From the NCBI RefSeq assembly GCF_002080045.1, contig NZ_MUIN01000012.1, positions 36,416 to 100,415 of the forward strand: a stretch of 64,000 nt of DNA. Reading direction: 5' to 3'. A program made the position numbers and the translations under genes. A model generated the notes under the pieces. That model was not told where the DNA came from and did no database searches. It saw only the letters and a list, made by a program, of their open reading frames with translations. Positions within the stretch are counted from its first letter, which is position 1, and each line of letters starts with the position of its first letter. This stretch comes from Pseudomonas sp. Bc-h (GTDB taxonomy: Bacteria > Pseudomonadota > Gammaproteobacteria > Pseudomonadales > Pseudomonadaceae). Shown piece by piece: positions 17,035 to 25,030 of the stretch.

Positions 17035-17262
17035 ATGAAATTGCCACTACTTGGTGCCGTTGCCGCCATGACATTCGCAATTGCCACTACGACCATGGCA
17101 GCAGAATCGAACATTCAGGAAACGGCATCCGGCGCCCCTGATTCCACCGTGATGACACAGACGCAAAACGTGAAAGTCGAAAAGAAACAGCACAAACAAG
17201 TTCAGTCCGACGAAAACCAGCGCGGCCGTCCGGCGGACAAGTCGTCTCGCACTACCAACTAA
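17035..17262 (+). CDS. Small exported peptide, unknown function
   Basis: A 75-residue protein with a signal peptide (MKLPLLGAVAAMTFAIA, cleavage likely after TTMA). The mature part of about 50 residues is rich in Gln, Lys, Ser and Thr (VEKKQHKQVQSDENQRG) and looks disordered. It begins after GGAGAATCATC, a good ribosome-binding site, and precedes the secretion operon by 85 bp on the same strand. I do not recognise a family. It could be periplasmic or a type II substrate; neither is shown. Confidence 0.7.
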   Translation: MKLPLLGAVAAMTFAIATTTMAAESNIQETASGAPDSTVMTQTQNVKVEKKQHKQVQSDENQRGRPADKSSRTTN

Positions 17263-17291
17263 TACCTGCGCCACTTATATATATACACCCA

Positions 17292-17327
17292 CGAACACAG
17301 GGGTCCTTATAAGCCCCCTGTTGTTCG
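17292..17327 (+). terminator. Hairpin between exported peptide gene and gspE
   Basis: CGAACACAGGGG pairs with CCCCTGTTGTTCG with one bulge around a ten-base loop. Only a weak T-rich tail follows, so it may be an attenuator or processing site rather than a full stop before the secretion genes. Confidence 0.5.
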
Positions 17328-17347
17328 TCGTTACCTGAAGCCAAGTC

Positions 17348-19072
17348 GTGTCCGATACTCTGAATCCTGTCCACCTTGAACAACTGACCGAGCACTCGTC
17401 TGAAGCTCTGTGTGTCTGGCTGTTGGTCCACGCCGGGCTCAAGACAGGCGATCTGGAACGGGCGCGCCGGCTTGCACAGGAATCCGCAGGCAGTTCACTG
17501 ACTGAACTGCTGACCCGCCTGGGTCTGGTGTCCGAACTTGACCTGGCACGGGCGTGGGCATCGACCCTTGACGCGCCGTTGCTGATTTCCGACGCCGTGC
17601 CGCTGCCCGGCGATGCCCTGCCTGCGCTAAGTGAGCGTTTCATGCGCCATCATCGCTTGTTGCCCATCGGCAACCACGCCAATGGTGTGCATGTTCTGGC
17701 CGCCAACCCTGGCAACGTTTATGGGCTGGAAGCGGTGCGCTATGCCTGCCAGACACCGGTATATGTGTCGGTCGGACTGTCCAGCGAAGTGGACGGGCTG
17801 ATCGAGCGTTTCTACGGTCAGGGTCGCTCGGCCATGGGCTCGCTGATCGAGACCATGGACGATCACAACGGCGCCGAAGAAGACATCGAACACCTCAAGG
17901 ATATGGCATCCGAAGCGCCGGTCATTCGCCTGGTCAACCTGATCCTGCAGCGCGCAGTCGAGCAACGCGCTTCCGACATCCATATAGAACCCTTTGAAAG
18001 CCAGCTGAAGGTGCGTTATCGCATCGATGGCGTGCTGCACGAAGCCGAAGCGCCGCCTTCGAGTTCTTCGGCGGCGATCATTTCGCGCCTGAAGATCATG
18101 GCGCGGCTGGACATCGCCGAGCGCCGCCTGCCGCAGGACGGCCGGATCATGCTGCGCATTCAGGGCAAGGAACTGGACCTGCGGGTGAGCACGGTGCCCA
18201 CCAGTTTCGGTGAGTCGGTGGTCATGCGTCTGCTCGACCGCCAGACCGTGAGTTTCGATTTTCCAAGCCTGGGCATGGACGGCGAGCGCCTGCAGAACTT
18301 TCTCGACGTGTTGGAAAACCCCCACGGCATTCTGCTGGTCACCGGCCCCACCGGATCGGGCAAGACCACGACGCTGTACACCGCGCTGTCACGACTCAAC
18401 ACCGCCGAGCGCAAGATCATCACCGTCGAAGATCCGGTGGAATATCAACTCGAAGGCATCAACCAGATTCAGGTCAAGCCTTCCATCGGCCTGGACTTCG
18501 CCGGGGCGCTGCGCTCCATCGTGCGCCAGGACCCGGACGTGATCATGATTGGTGAGATGCGCGACCTGGAAACCTGCCGCATCGCGATTCAGTCCTCGCT
18601 GACCGGCCACCTGGTGCTGTCCACCCTCCACACCAACAGCGCCGCGGCGAGTATCACCCGTCTGCTCGACATGGGCGTCGAAAGCTACCTGATCGCCTCG
18701 ACCGTCAAAGGCATTCTGGCCCAGCGCCTGGTGCGCCGGCTCGATCCTGTGACGCGCATTGCCTTCGAAGCGCCGGCCGAGCTGGTGGCCGAACACGGGC
18801 TTGAACGCTTCACCGATCAGCGCCCGATCATGCTCTACCGACCTGCCAGCGAACTGCCGGGCGGCGGTTATCACGGGCGCAGCGCGATTACCGAATTGCT
18901 GGTGATGAACGAAGAACTGCGCAGCCTGCTGATGCGCCAGGCCGATGCCGCCACGCTGGAACAGGCCGCCCGGCGCGGGGGGCTGCGCACGCTGTATGAA
19001 GAAGGTCTGCGTCAGGCCGTCGCCGGTGTGACCTCGCTTGAAGAGGTGCTGCGCGTCACGCGCGGCGATTGA
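17348..19072 (+). CDS. gspE: Type II secretion ATPase GspE (no zinc-binding tetracysteine)
   Basis: A 574-residue hexameric motor ATPase that drives pseudopilus assembly from the cytoplasmic face. N-terminal N1/N2 domains (about 1-180) bind GspL. Walker A is GPTGSGKT (333-340), the Asp box is around 360-363 (VEDP), Walker B is DPDVIMIGEMRD (395-406) and the His box is STLHTN. The region that in most GspE proteins holds four cysteines (after RLVRR) has none, replaced by PVTRIAFEAPAEL and ELPGGGYHGRS. The start is GTG 17348. It is the first gene of an eleven-gene operon; the stop is three bases before gspF. Confidence 0.95.
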   Translation: MSDTLNPVHLEQLTEHSSEALCVWLLVHAGLKTGDLERARRLAQESAGSSLTELLTRLGLVSELDLARAWASTLDAPLLISDAVPLPGDALPALSERFMRHHRLLPIGNHANGVHVLAANPGNVYGLEAVRYACQTPVYVSVGLSSEVDGLIERFYGQGRSAMGSLIETMDDHNGAEEDIEHLKDMASEAPVIRLVNLILQRAVEQRASDIHIEPFESQLKVRYRIDGVLHEAEAPPSSSSAAIISRLKIMARLDIAERRLPQDGRIMLRIQGKELDLRVSTVPTSFGESVVMRLLDRQTVSFDFPSLGMDGERLQNFLDVLENPHGILLVTGPTGSGKTTTLYTALSRLNTAERKIITVEDPVEYQLEGINQIQVKPSIGLDFAGALRSIVRQDPDVIMIGEMRDLETCRIAIQSSLTGHLVLSTLHTNSAAASITRLLDMGVESYLIASTVKGILAQRLVRRLDPVTRIAFEAPAELVAEHGLERFTDQRPIMLYRPASELPGGGYHGRSAITELLVMNEELRSLLMRQADAATLEQAARRGGLRTLYEEGLRQAVAGVTSLEEVLRVTRGD

Positions 19073-19074
19073 CC

Positions 19075-20277
19075 ATGGCCCATTTCAAATACCGGGCGCT
19101 GGACGCCGACGGTGTCGCGCAGAACGGCACACTGGAAGCGAGCGATCAAAACGCTGCGGCGGTCATCTTGCAAAAGCGCGGTCTGTTGCTGCTCAGCCTT
19201 GAAGCAGGCGCCCACAGCGGGCTGGGCGTGGTGATGCGTCGCAGCGTGCTCAACGGCGCGGCGCTGGTCAGTTTCACTCAACAATTGGCAACCCTGCTCG
19301 GCGCCGGCCAACCGCTGGAGCGCGCGCTGGGCACACTGCTCAGACAGAACCACGACCCCAAGCGCCTGGCGCTCCTCGAACGGGTGCGCGAACAGGTCAA
19401 GGCCGGCAAGCCGTTGAGTCAGGCGCTGGAAGAAGAGCACGGTCAGTTTTCCAGCCTCTATATCAGCATGGTCCGCGCCGGTGAGGCTGGCGGCTCACTG
19501 GAGAACACGCTGCGTCAACTCGGCGAATACCTGGAACGCAGTCAGAAGCTGCGCGGCGAAGTGGTCAACGCACTCATTTACCCGATCTTTCTGGTGGTAG
19601 GCGTCCTCGGTTCGCTGGCCTTGCTGCTGGCTTACGTGGTGCCGGAGTTCGTGCCGATCTTCCGCGACCTGGGCGTGCCCATTCCACTGATCACGCAGGC
19701 CATTCTCGGGCTGGGTGAATTCTTGAGCGCCTACGGCCTGCTACTGCTGGGGGCCATCGTGGCGTCGATATGGAGCATCGCGGTGCTGCGCCGCGATCCG
19801 CAACGGCGCCAGCGACACGACCGCCGCGTGCTCTCACTGAAAGTCATCGGCCCGTTGCTGCAGCGCATCGAGGCTGCGCGACTGGCCCGCACACTGGGCA
19901 CCTTATTGAGTAACGGCGTGGCCCTGCTGCAAGCCATGAACATCGTTCGCCAGGTCTGCGGCAACCACGCCCTGCGCGCCCAGGTCGAGCAAGCCACCGA
20001 CCGGGTCAAGGGCGGCGGCACCCTCGCACAGGCGTTTGGTGAGCAACCGCTGCTGCCGGAACTTGCGCTGCAGATGATCGAGGTCGGCGAACAGGCCGGC
20101 AATCTCGACAGCATGCTGCTCAAGGTCGCCGACGTTTTCGACGTCGAGGCCAAGCGCGGCATCGACCGCATGCTCGCGGCGCTGGTACCCAGCCTGACCG
20201 TGGTCATGGCTGTCATGGTGGCGGTGATCATGCTGGCCATCATGCTCCCGCTGATGAGCCTGACCAGTAACATTTGA
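19075..20277 (+). CDS. gspF: Type II secretion inner-membrane platform protein GspF
   Basis: A 400-residue polytopic protein (MAHFKYRALDADG) with two GspF repeat domains and three membrane helices, the first near residue 165 (IYPIFLVVGVLGSLALLLAY) and the last at the C-terminus. It anchors the assembly platform with GspL and GspM. ATG 19075 is preferred to an in-frame TTG six bases earlier that overlaps the gspE stop. Confidence 0.95.
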   Translation: MAHFKYRALDADGVAQNGTLEASDQNAAAVILQKRGLLLLSLEAGAHSGLGVVMRRSVLNGAALVSFTQQLATLLGAGQPLERALGTLLRQNHDPKRLALLERVREQVKAGKPLSQALEEEHGQFSSLYISMVRAGEAGGSLENTLRQLGEYLERSQKLRGEVVNALIYPIFLVVGVLGSLALLLAYVVPEFVPIFRDLGVPIPLITQAILGLGEFLSAYGLLLLGAIVASIWSIAVLRRDPQRRQRHDRRVLSLKVIGPLLQRIEAARLARTLGTLLSNGVALLQAMNIVRQVCGNHALRAQVEQATDRVKGGGTLAQAFGEQPLLPELALQMIEVGEQAGNLDSMLLKVADVFDVEAKRGIDRMLAALVPSLTVVMAVMVAVIMLAIMLPLMSLTSNI

Positions 20278-20287
20278 GGAAACACAC

Positions 20288-20713
20288 ATGACTCGATTCA
20301 AACCAGCCCAAGGCCGTCGCCAGGGCGGCTTCACCCTATTGGAAATGCTCGCGGTGATCGTGCTGCTCGGCATCGTCGCCACCATCGTGGTGCGCCAGGT
20401 CGGCGGCAACGTCGACAAAGGCAAGTACGGCGCAGGCAAGGCACAGCTCGCCAGCCTGAGCATGAAGGTCGAAAGCTACGGCCTGGACGTCGGCTCGCCC
20501 CCTGCCAATCTGCAGCAACTGGTGACCAAGCCCGCCAACGCTACCGGCTGGGCCGGTCCGTACGCCAAGCAGTCGGACCTCAAGGACCCGTTCGGCCACG
20601 CCTTCGGTTACCGCTTCCCCGGCGAGCACGGCAGCTTCGACCTGATCTTCTTAGGCCAGGACGGTCAGCCCGGCGGCGACGGCTACAAGGCCGATCTCGG
20701 TAACTGGGAATAA
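20288..20713 (+). CDS. gspG: Major pseudopilin GspG
   Basis: A 141-residue pseudopilin. The prepilin peptidase site is GG/FTLLEM with Glu at position +5, followed by a hydrophobic stalk helix. The C-terminal region has the GspG pattern PANLQQLV, GWAGPY and DPFGHAFGYRFPG ending in GDGYKADLGNW. It builds the piston filament. No prepilin peptidase gene is in the window, so a PilD encoded elsewhere must process it. RBS AGGA precedes the ATG. Confidence 0.96.
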   Translation: MTRFKPAQGRRQGGFTLLEMLAVIVLLGIVATIVVRQVGGNVDKGKYGAGKAQLASLSMKVESYGLDVGSPPANLQQLVTKPANATGWAGPYAKQSDLKDPFGHAFGYRFPGEHGSFDLIFLGQDGQPGGDGYKADLGNWE

Positions 20714-20714
20714 C

Positions 20715-21152
20715 ATGCGCGCCCTGCCCCGCGCCCGCGGCTTCACCCTGTTCGAAATGCTGGTGGTGATCGTATTGATCAGCATCAGCGTCGGCCTGGT
20801 GGGCTTTGGCGTGGGCAAAGGTCTGCATACGGCCAGCGAACGCCGCGCCCTGAGCGAAGTGGTGCAAGCGCTGCGCGCGGCGCGGGTCCAGGCCATTGTC
20901 ACCGGGCAACCGGCGCAGACCCGGTTTGACCTCAAGGACGGCCGTTTTCAAGGCCCGTTGCAAACGGTCCGGCACCTGCCCAGTGACATGCACGTCCAGT
21001 TGCAGACCGCAGACGGCCTCGGCTCGGCGTTCGAGTTCTACCCGGATGGCGGATCGAGCGGCGGCCATCTTTTACTGAGCCGCAACGACAAACATTGGCG
21101 GGTCGATATCAACTGGCTTACGGGCAACGTTCAGTTGCGCACGCTCAATTGA
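20715..21152 (+). CDS. gspH: Minor pseudopilin GspH
   Basis: A 145-residue pseudopilin with leader MRALPRARG and cleavage before FTLFEMLVVIVLI. The C-terminal part (FEFYPDGGSSGGHLLLSR and WRVDINWLTGNVQL) follows the GspH fold. It starts one base after the gspG stop. With GspI, J and K it belongs to the pseudopilus tip or shaft. Confidence 0.92.
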   Translation: MRALPRARGFTLFEMLVVIVLISISVGLVGFGVGKGLHTASERRALSEVVQALRAARVQAIVTGQPAQTRFDLKDGRFQGPLQTVRHLPSDMHVQLQTADGLGSAFEFYPDGGSSGGHLLLSRNDKHWRVDINWLTGNVQLRTLN

Positions 21153-21517
21153 GTGGCGAACGCGGCTTCACCTTGCTGGAAATGCTTGCCGCCCTCGCGG
21201 TGCTGGCGGTGTGCAGCAGTGTGCTGGTGGTCGCGTTCGGCCAGAGCGCCCGCGCCCTGCAACAGGCGCAACGCAGCGACCTGTTGAGCCTGACGGCGCG
21301 CTCGCTGATGGACGAAGCCAACGCGGGCCGCTTGCAGGCGGGCGTCACCGAAGGACGCTGGTCTGGGGTGAAGTGGCGGTTGAACGTCAGTGCCTTGCCG
21401 GGCGGCAATGCCCCGCTCGATGCCTGGCGGCTGGACCTGGATGTCAGCAACGGCGGGCGACACGCGCACTACAGCACGCTGCAAGTGCGCAGCGCAGGGT
21501 CGGGGGCAGGCCAATGA
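21149..21517 (+). CDS. gspI: Minor pseudopilin GspI
   Basis: A 122-residue pseudopilin. The best start is TTG 21149, whose last two bases are part of the gspH stop; it gives the short leader MSGERG followed by FTLLEMLAALAVLAVCSSVLV. An upstream ATG at 21095 would add 18 residues inside gspH. The remainder is the small GspI globular domain with a GRWSGVKWRLNV strand pair. Confidence 0.9.
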   Translation: MSGERGFTLLEMLAALAVLAVCSSVLVVAFGQSARALQQAQRSDLLSLTARSLMDEANAGRLQAGVTEGRWSGVKWRLNVSALPGGNAPLDAWRLDLDVSNGGRHAHYSTLQVRSAGSGAGQ

Positions 21518-22125
21518 TTCGTCGGGCGCAGGGGTTCACCTTGCTGGAAGTGCTGGTGGTGCTGAGCCTGCTCGGGGTGCTTTTGACCCTGATCGCAGGC
21601 GCGATTACCGGCGCCAATCGGGCCATGAGCAAGGCCGAACGCTACAGCACGCGACTGGACGAAGTGCGTTCCACGCAGAATTTTCTGCGCAATGCCATTG
21701 GCCAGACCCTGCCTCTGGCGGCAGGCGCGCCGGGGGTCACGCAGTCGCCGGTGTTCGTGGGCGAGGCCCAGAGCATGAGCTTTTACGCGCCGCTGGTGGC
21801 CAACCTCGGCGGCGGTTTGTATCGGTACAACGTGGCGCTGGCCGCGGGACAGCGCTTGCAGGTGAGCCTGCAGCGTCTGCGCGATCAAGGCCTGCTGCCA
21901 GCGGATGAACCTCAAGTGCTGCTGCATCAGGTGCAAAGCGTGCACTTCAGCTATCGCGGGATTTCGCCCAAGGGCGACGCGACAGACTGGCTGGATCAGT
22001 GGCCTTGGCCCGGGCGCCTGCCGGTGAGCGTGCGCATTGATGCACAGCTTGCCGGGCCGGTGCCGTGGCCGTTGCAGAGCATCGATCTGCGCCTGGACCT
22101 GTCGTCCGAGGCGCGAACGTTATGA
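21514..22125 (+). CDS. gspJ: Minor pseudopilin GspJ
   Basis: A 203-residue pseudopilin with leader MIRRAQG cleaved before FTLLEVLVVLSLLGVLL. The C-terminal domain carries a GspJ-like pattern (FLRNAIGQ, then VHFSYRG near residue 150). ATG 21514 overlaps the gspI stop by four bases. A much longer frame starting at 21211 is antisense-like noise overlapping gspI. Confidence 0.92.
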   Translation: MIRRAQGFTLLEVLVVLSLLGVLLTLIAGAITGANRAMSKAERYSTRLDEVRSTQNFLRNAIGQTLPLAAGAPGVTQSPVFVGEAQSMSFYAPLVANLGGGLYRYNVALAAGQRLQVSLQRLRDQGLLPADEPQVLLHQVQSVHFSYRGISPKGDATDWLDQWPWPGRLPVSVRIDAQLAGPVPWPLQSIDLRLDLSSEARTL

Positions 22126-22844
22126 AGGGCCAACGCGGCGTGGCGCTGCTGTTGGTGCTCTGGGTGCTGGCGCTGCTGGGCACCTTGCTCGCCGGCCTCT
22201 TGGGTTGGGTGCATCTGCAGAACCGTCAGGCCCTGTGGCAGCGCCAACATACCCAAGGGCTGCTGGCAGCCGAAGCGGGCGTGGGCATGGCCGTGCTGGC
22301 GCAGCTGGATCGTGACCCGAAACGGCACTGGAACGCCGACGGCCAGCCCCACGCTTTGCATTTCGACGAGGCGGCGTTGGCCGTCAGCCTGACCAGCGAG
22401 GCCGGAAAGCTGGACGTCAATGCAGGGCCTGTCGAGTCGTTTGCCCGGCTGGTGCGGGCGTGTGGCGGATCGGCCGAGCAATCGGCGCAACTGACGCAAG
22501 CGCTGAATCAGCGCCGTGGCGGCGACCACGCACCGTTGCGCACGATTGAAGAAGTTCGCGAACTGCCCGCCATGGACCAGCGGCTTTACCAGTGCGCCAG
22601 TGCGCATTTGACCTTGTGGAGCGGCCTGCCCGCGCCGGATGCACGCCTGGCCGCGCCATGGTTGCGGGGTGTGTTGAACCTGCCTCAGGGCAGCGCCATC
22701 GCCAGCGATCCAGGCCCGGTCATCACCGTACAAAGCCGGGCGACATTGCCTGGCGGTTTTACCACGACGCTGAGCGTCACGCTGTTACTGAACCCATCGA
22801 AGGAGGGTGTCAGGCCTTACCGGGTCCTGCGCTGGCAAGAATGA
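22122..22844 (+). CDS. gspK: Tip pseudopilin GspK, short form
   Basis: A 240-residue pseudopilin with leader MKGQRG before VALLLVLWVLALLGTLLAGLL. It lacks Glu at +5, as is usual for GspK. The motif GKLDVNAGPVESFARL and the later RTIEEVRELPAMD match the GspK alpha domain. GspK is usually about 320 residues, so part of the alpha domain is reduced. ATG 22122 overlaps the gspJ stop (ATGA). Confidence 0.9.
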   Translation: MKGQRGVALLLVLWVLALLGTLLAGLLGWVHLQNRQALWQRQHTQGLLAAEAGVGMAVLAQLDRDPKRHWNADGQPHALHFDEAALAVSLTSEAGKLDVNAGPVESFARLVRACGGSAEQSAQLTQALNQRRGGDHAPLRTIEEVRELPAMDQRLYQCASAHLTLWSGLPAPDARLAAPWLRGVLNLPQGSAIASDPGPVITVQSRATLPGGFTTTLSVTLLLNPSKEGVRPYRVLRWQE

Positions 22845-23872
22845 AGCATTTATTTTCAAAGCGGCTCGCCCCGTTCCAGGCCCGCCTTCATAGCCACTGG
22901 CGTGACAGCCGGGCACAACAACTGTGGCGCGCCTGGCTGCACGAACTGCAAGCTATGCTGCCCGCCGCCGTGCGTGCGCGTTTGCTGCCACAAATGCGCG
23001 AAAGGCTGATTGACTGGCCGCTGTCGGAACATCCGGAGGCGCGCCACGACGAGCGCCTGATTCTGGTGCTGCCCGCGAGCATGGTGCTGGTTCAGACGCT
23101 GCTGCTGCCGAGCGCTGCATTGCGCGATCTGCACAACGTCATCGGCTTCGAACTGGACAAGTACACGCCCTACCCCCGCGACCAGATGCACTACGTCGCC
23201 CGCGTCACCGGCAAAGAGGGCGCGATGGCCCAGGTGCTGCTTGTGGCGGTGCTGCGCGAGCGGCTGCAACCGGCGCTCGATGCGTGCAGGGCGCAGGGCC
23301 TGGCGCTGCATGCAGTCGATGGCCGCGATGCACGGGGCCAGCGACTGCGGGTCGATCTGCTGCCCGCCGAGCAGAAGCCACCGCGCCGCAGAGGTGCTCG
23401 ATTGCCGCGCTATCTCGCGCTGGCCTGTTGCGCGCTGTTGATGAGCTGCATGGTGCTCTGGCTGGATGCACGCAGTGCCATGGTCGAGGCGATGCAGCAC
23501 AGCGTCGATGCGCAGCGCGGACAGGTGCAGCAGGTGCAGAACCTGCGCCGCGAGTTGATCAACACTCAGGGTGCGGCGCGATATCTGGCCCAGCAAAAGG
23601 CCGCGCAGCCAACGCTGTCCAGCGTGCTGGTGGACCTCACCGGTTGCCTGGGTGCCGACACCTGGGTCGAGCAACTGGAAATCGCTGACGGCGGTGGTGT
23701 TTCCCTGTCCGGGCAAAGCGCCAAGGCCAGTGCCCTGATCACCCGCATGAAGGACTGCAAGACCCTGAGTGACGCGCAATTCCAGGGCATCATTCAGCCC
23801 GATGCACAGACCGGCAAAGAACGCTTTTCCCTGCGTGCGCAACTGCGCAAGGAGGCCGCCGATGCGCCGTGA
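22841..23872 (+). CDS. gspL: Type II secretion platform protein GspL
   Basis: A 343-residue bitopic protein. The cytoplasmic actin-like half includes LPASMVLVQTLLLPSAAL and IGFELDKYTPYPRDQMHY, the PilN/GspL-like membrane helix is around 190-210 (YLALACCALLMSCMVLW), and the periplasmic part is ferredoxin-like. It links GspE to the membrane with GspM. ATG 22841 overlaps the gspK stop by four bases. The cytoplasmic part is shorter than in XcpY-like proteins, as in xps-type systems. Confidence 0.88.
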   Translation: MKHLFSKRLAPFQARLHSHWRDSRAQQLWRAWLHELQAMLPAAVRARLLPQMRERLIDWPLSEHPEARHDERLILVLPASMVLVQTLLLPSAALRDLHNVIGFELDKYTPYPRDQMHYVARVTGKEGAMAQVLLVAVLRERLQPALDACRAQGLALHAVDGRDARGQRLRVDLLPAEQKPPRRRGARLPRYLALACCALLMSCMVLWLDARSAMVEAMQHSVDAQRGQVQQVQNLRRELINTQGAARYLAQQKAAQPTLSSVLVDLTGCLGADTWVEQLEIADGGGVSLSGQSAKASALITRMKDCKTLSDAQFQGIIQPDAQTGKERFSLRAQLRKEAADAP

Positions 23873-24518
23873 ACTGAGCCCGCGGGAACGCCGTGGCGCG
23901 GCCCTGATCGTACTGGCGCTGGTGCTCTGGGCCGCATGGTGGTTGCTGGTGCAAAGCTGGTTTCTCGACCCGCTGAACGCTCTCGATGAGCAGGCCGACG
24001 CCTTGCGCACCCAGCAACAGCGCTACGCCGCGATCCTGCAACAGCGGGACGGCCTGGAACAACAACTGCAGGCTGCGCGCCGCGATCCTTCGAGCCGCAC
24101 CAGCCTGCTGCCCGGCGAAGACCCCAGCGCGGTCGCCGCCGATCTGATGCAACGCAGCCTCGATCTGGTCAAGGCCCACGCCGACCAAGGGCCCGGCTGT
24201 GAGGTTACGCAGCGCATGCCGATCACCCCGGAGCGCGACAGCGCCGAGCCGTATCGCCAGGTGAAAGTCAGCCTGACCCTGGAGTGCGCCATGGAGCCGC
24301 TGGCCAACCTGCTGCACGACTTCGAATACGGCCAGCCGTTTCTGTTCGTCGACAACCTGAGCCTGCGCCGTGCAACGTCAGCCCCCGCCAGTGGCGGCGC
24401 CGGACGCCTGCAAGTGCATCTGTTACTGCGCGGTTATCTGCAACAAGCGCCCGCGCATCCGGCGCAAGGGAAGCAGCCTGAAAAGCCGGCCGCATCCAGC
24501 GAGGAGCCCGAAGCATGA
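23862..24518 (+). CDS. gspM: Type II secretion platform protein GspM
   Basis: A 218-residue bitopic protein: a short cytoplasmic tail (MRRELSPRERRG), one membrane helix (residues 14-32, ALIVLALVLWAAWWLLV), a coiled-coil of about 50 residues rich in Gln and Arg, and a periplasmic ferredoxin-like domain ending LLLRGYL. The start lies 11 bases inside gspL. An acidic/proline tail (QPEKPAASSEEPEA) ends the protein. Confidence 0.88.
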   Translation: MRRELSPRERRGAALIVLALVLWAAWWLLVQSWFLDPLNALDEQADALRTQQQRYAAILQQRDGLEQQLQAARRDPSSRTSLLPGEDPSAVAADLMQRSLDLVKAHADQGPGCEVTQRMPITPERDSAEPYRQVKVSLTLECAMEPLANLLHDFEYGQPFLFVDNLSLRRATSAPASGGAGRLQVHLLLRGYLQQAPAHPAQGKQPEKPAASSEEPEA

Positions 24519-25030
24519 GGTTCGACACCCTTACTCTCGCATTGCTGGCGGCCACTGCCCTGTTGAGCGCGACGGCCGTAAGCCTCGCCATGGGCGCCGG
24601 GCAGACGCTGGATTGGCTGCCTGCGGGTCAGGCCCGTGAATCGGCGCCCGCAGCCAAGCCCCAGGCGATCTCGCCACTGCCGGCTCAAGCCCTGGCGCTG
24701 ACCTGGCAACAGTCGATGTTCAGCCCGGACCGCAAGCCCGATCGGGTGACGGGTAAAAAACAGGCCTCTTCCCTCGACGGCATCAGCCTCAGCGGCGTGA
24801 TCATCGACGGGCAGGCCCACTGGGTGCTGCTGCGCATGGCGGACAAACGCAGCCTGAAACTGGCGGTCGGGAGCACCCTCGACAACGGCTGGACCCTGAC
24901 CGGCGCCACGCCCCAGCAAGCCACCTTTAGCCACCAAGGCCAGACCCGCGAATTGCGCCTGCCCCTGCTCCGCCTTCCAGCGCCTTCGAAGGCGCCCCTC
25001 ATTACCCTTCCAGACGTACCCACACCATGA
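24515..25030 (+). CDS. GspC-type homology-region protein (XpsN-like)
   Basis: A 171-residue protein with one N-terminal membrane helix (LALLAATALLSATAVSLA). Its periplasmic HR-like domain reads WQQSMFSPDRKPD, ISLSGVIIDGQAHWVLL and LKLAVGSTL. In this operon position the Xanthomonas counterpart XpsN takes the place of GspC, connecting the inner platform to the secretin (family knowledge). No PDZ or coiled-coil extension is present. It overlaps gspM by four bases and gspD by four. Confidence 0.8.
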   Translation: MRFDTLTLALLAATALLSATAVSLAMGAGQTLDWLPAGQARESAPAAKPQAISPLPAQALALTWQQSMFSPDRKPDRVTGKKQASSLDGISLSGVIIDGQAHWVLLRMADKRSLKLAVGSTLDNGWTLTGATPQQATFSHQGQTRELRLPLLRLPAPSKAPLITLPDVPTP

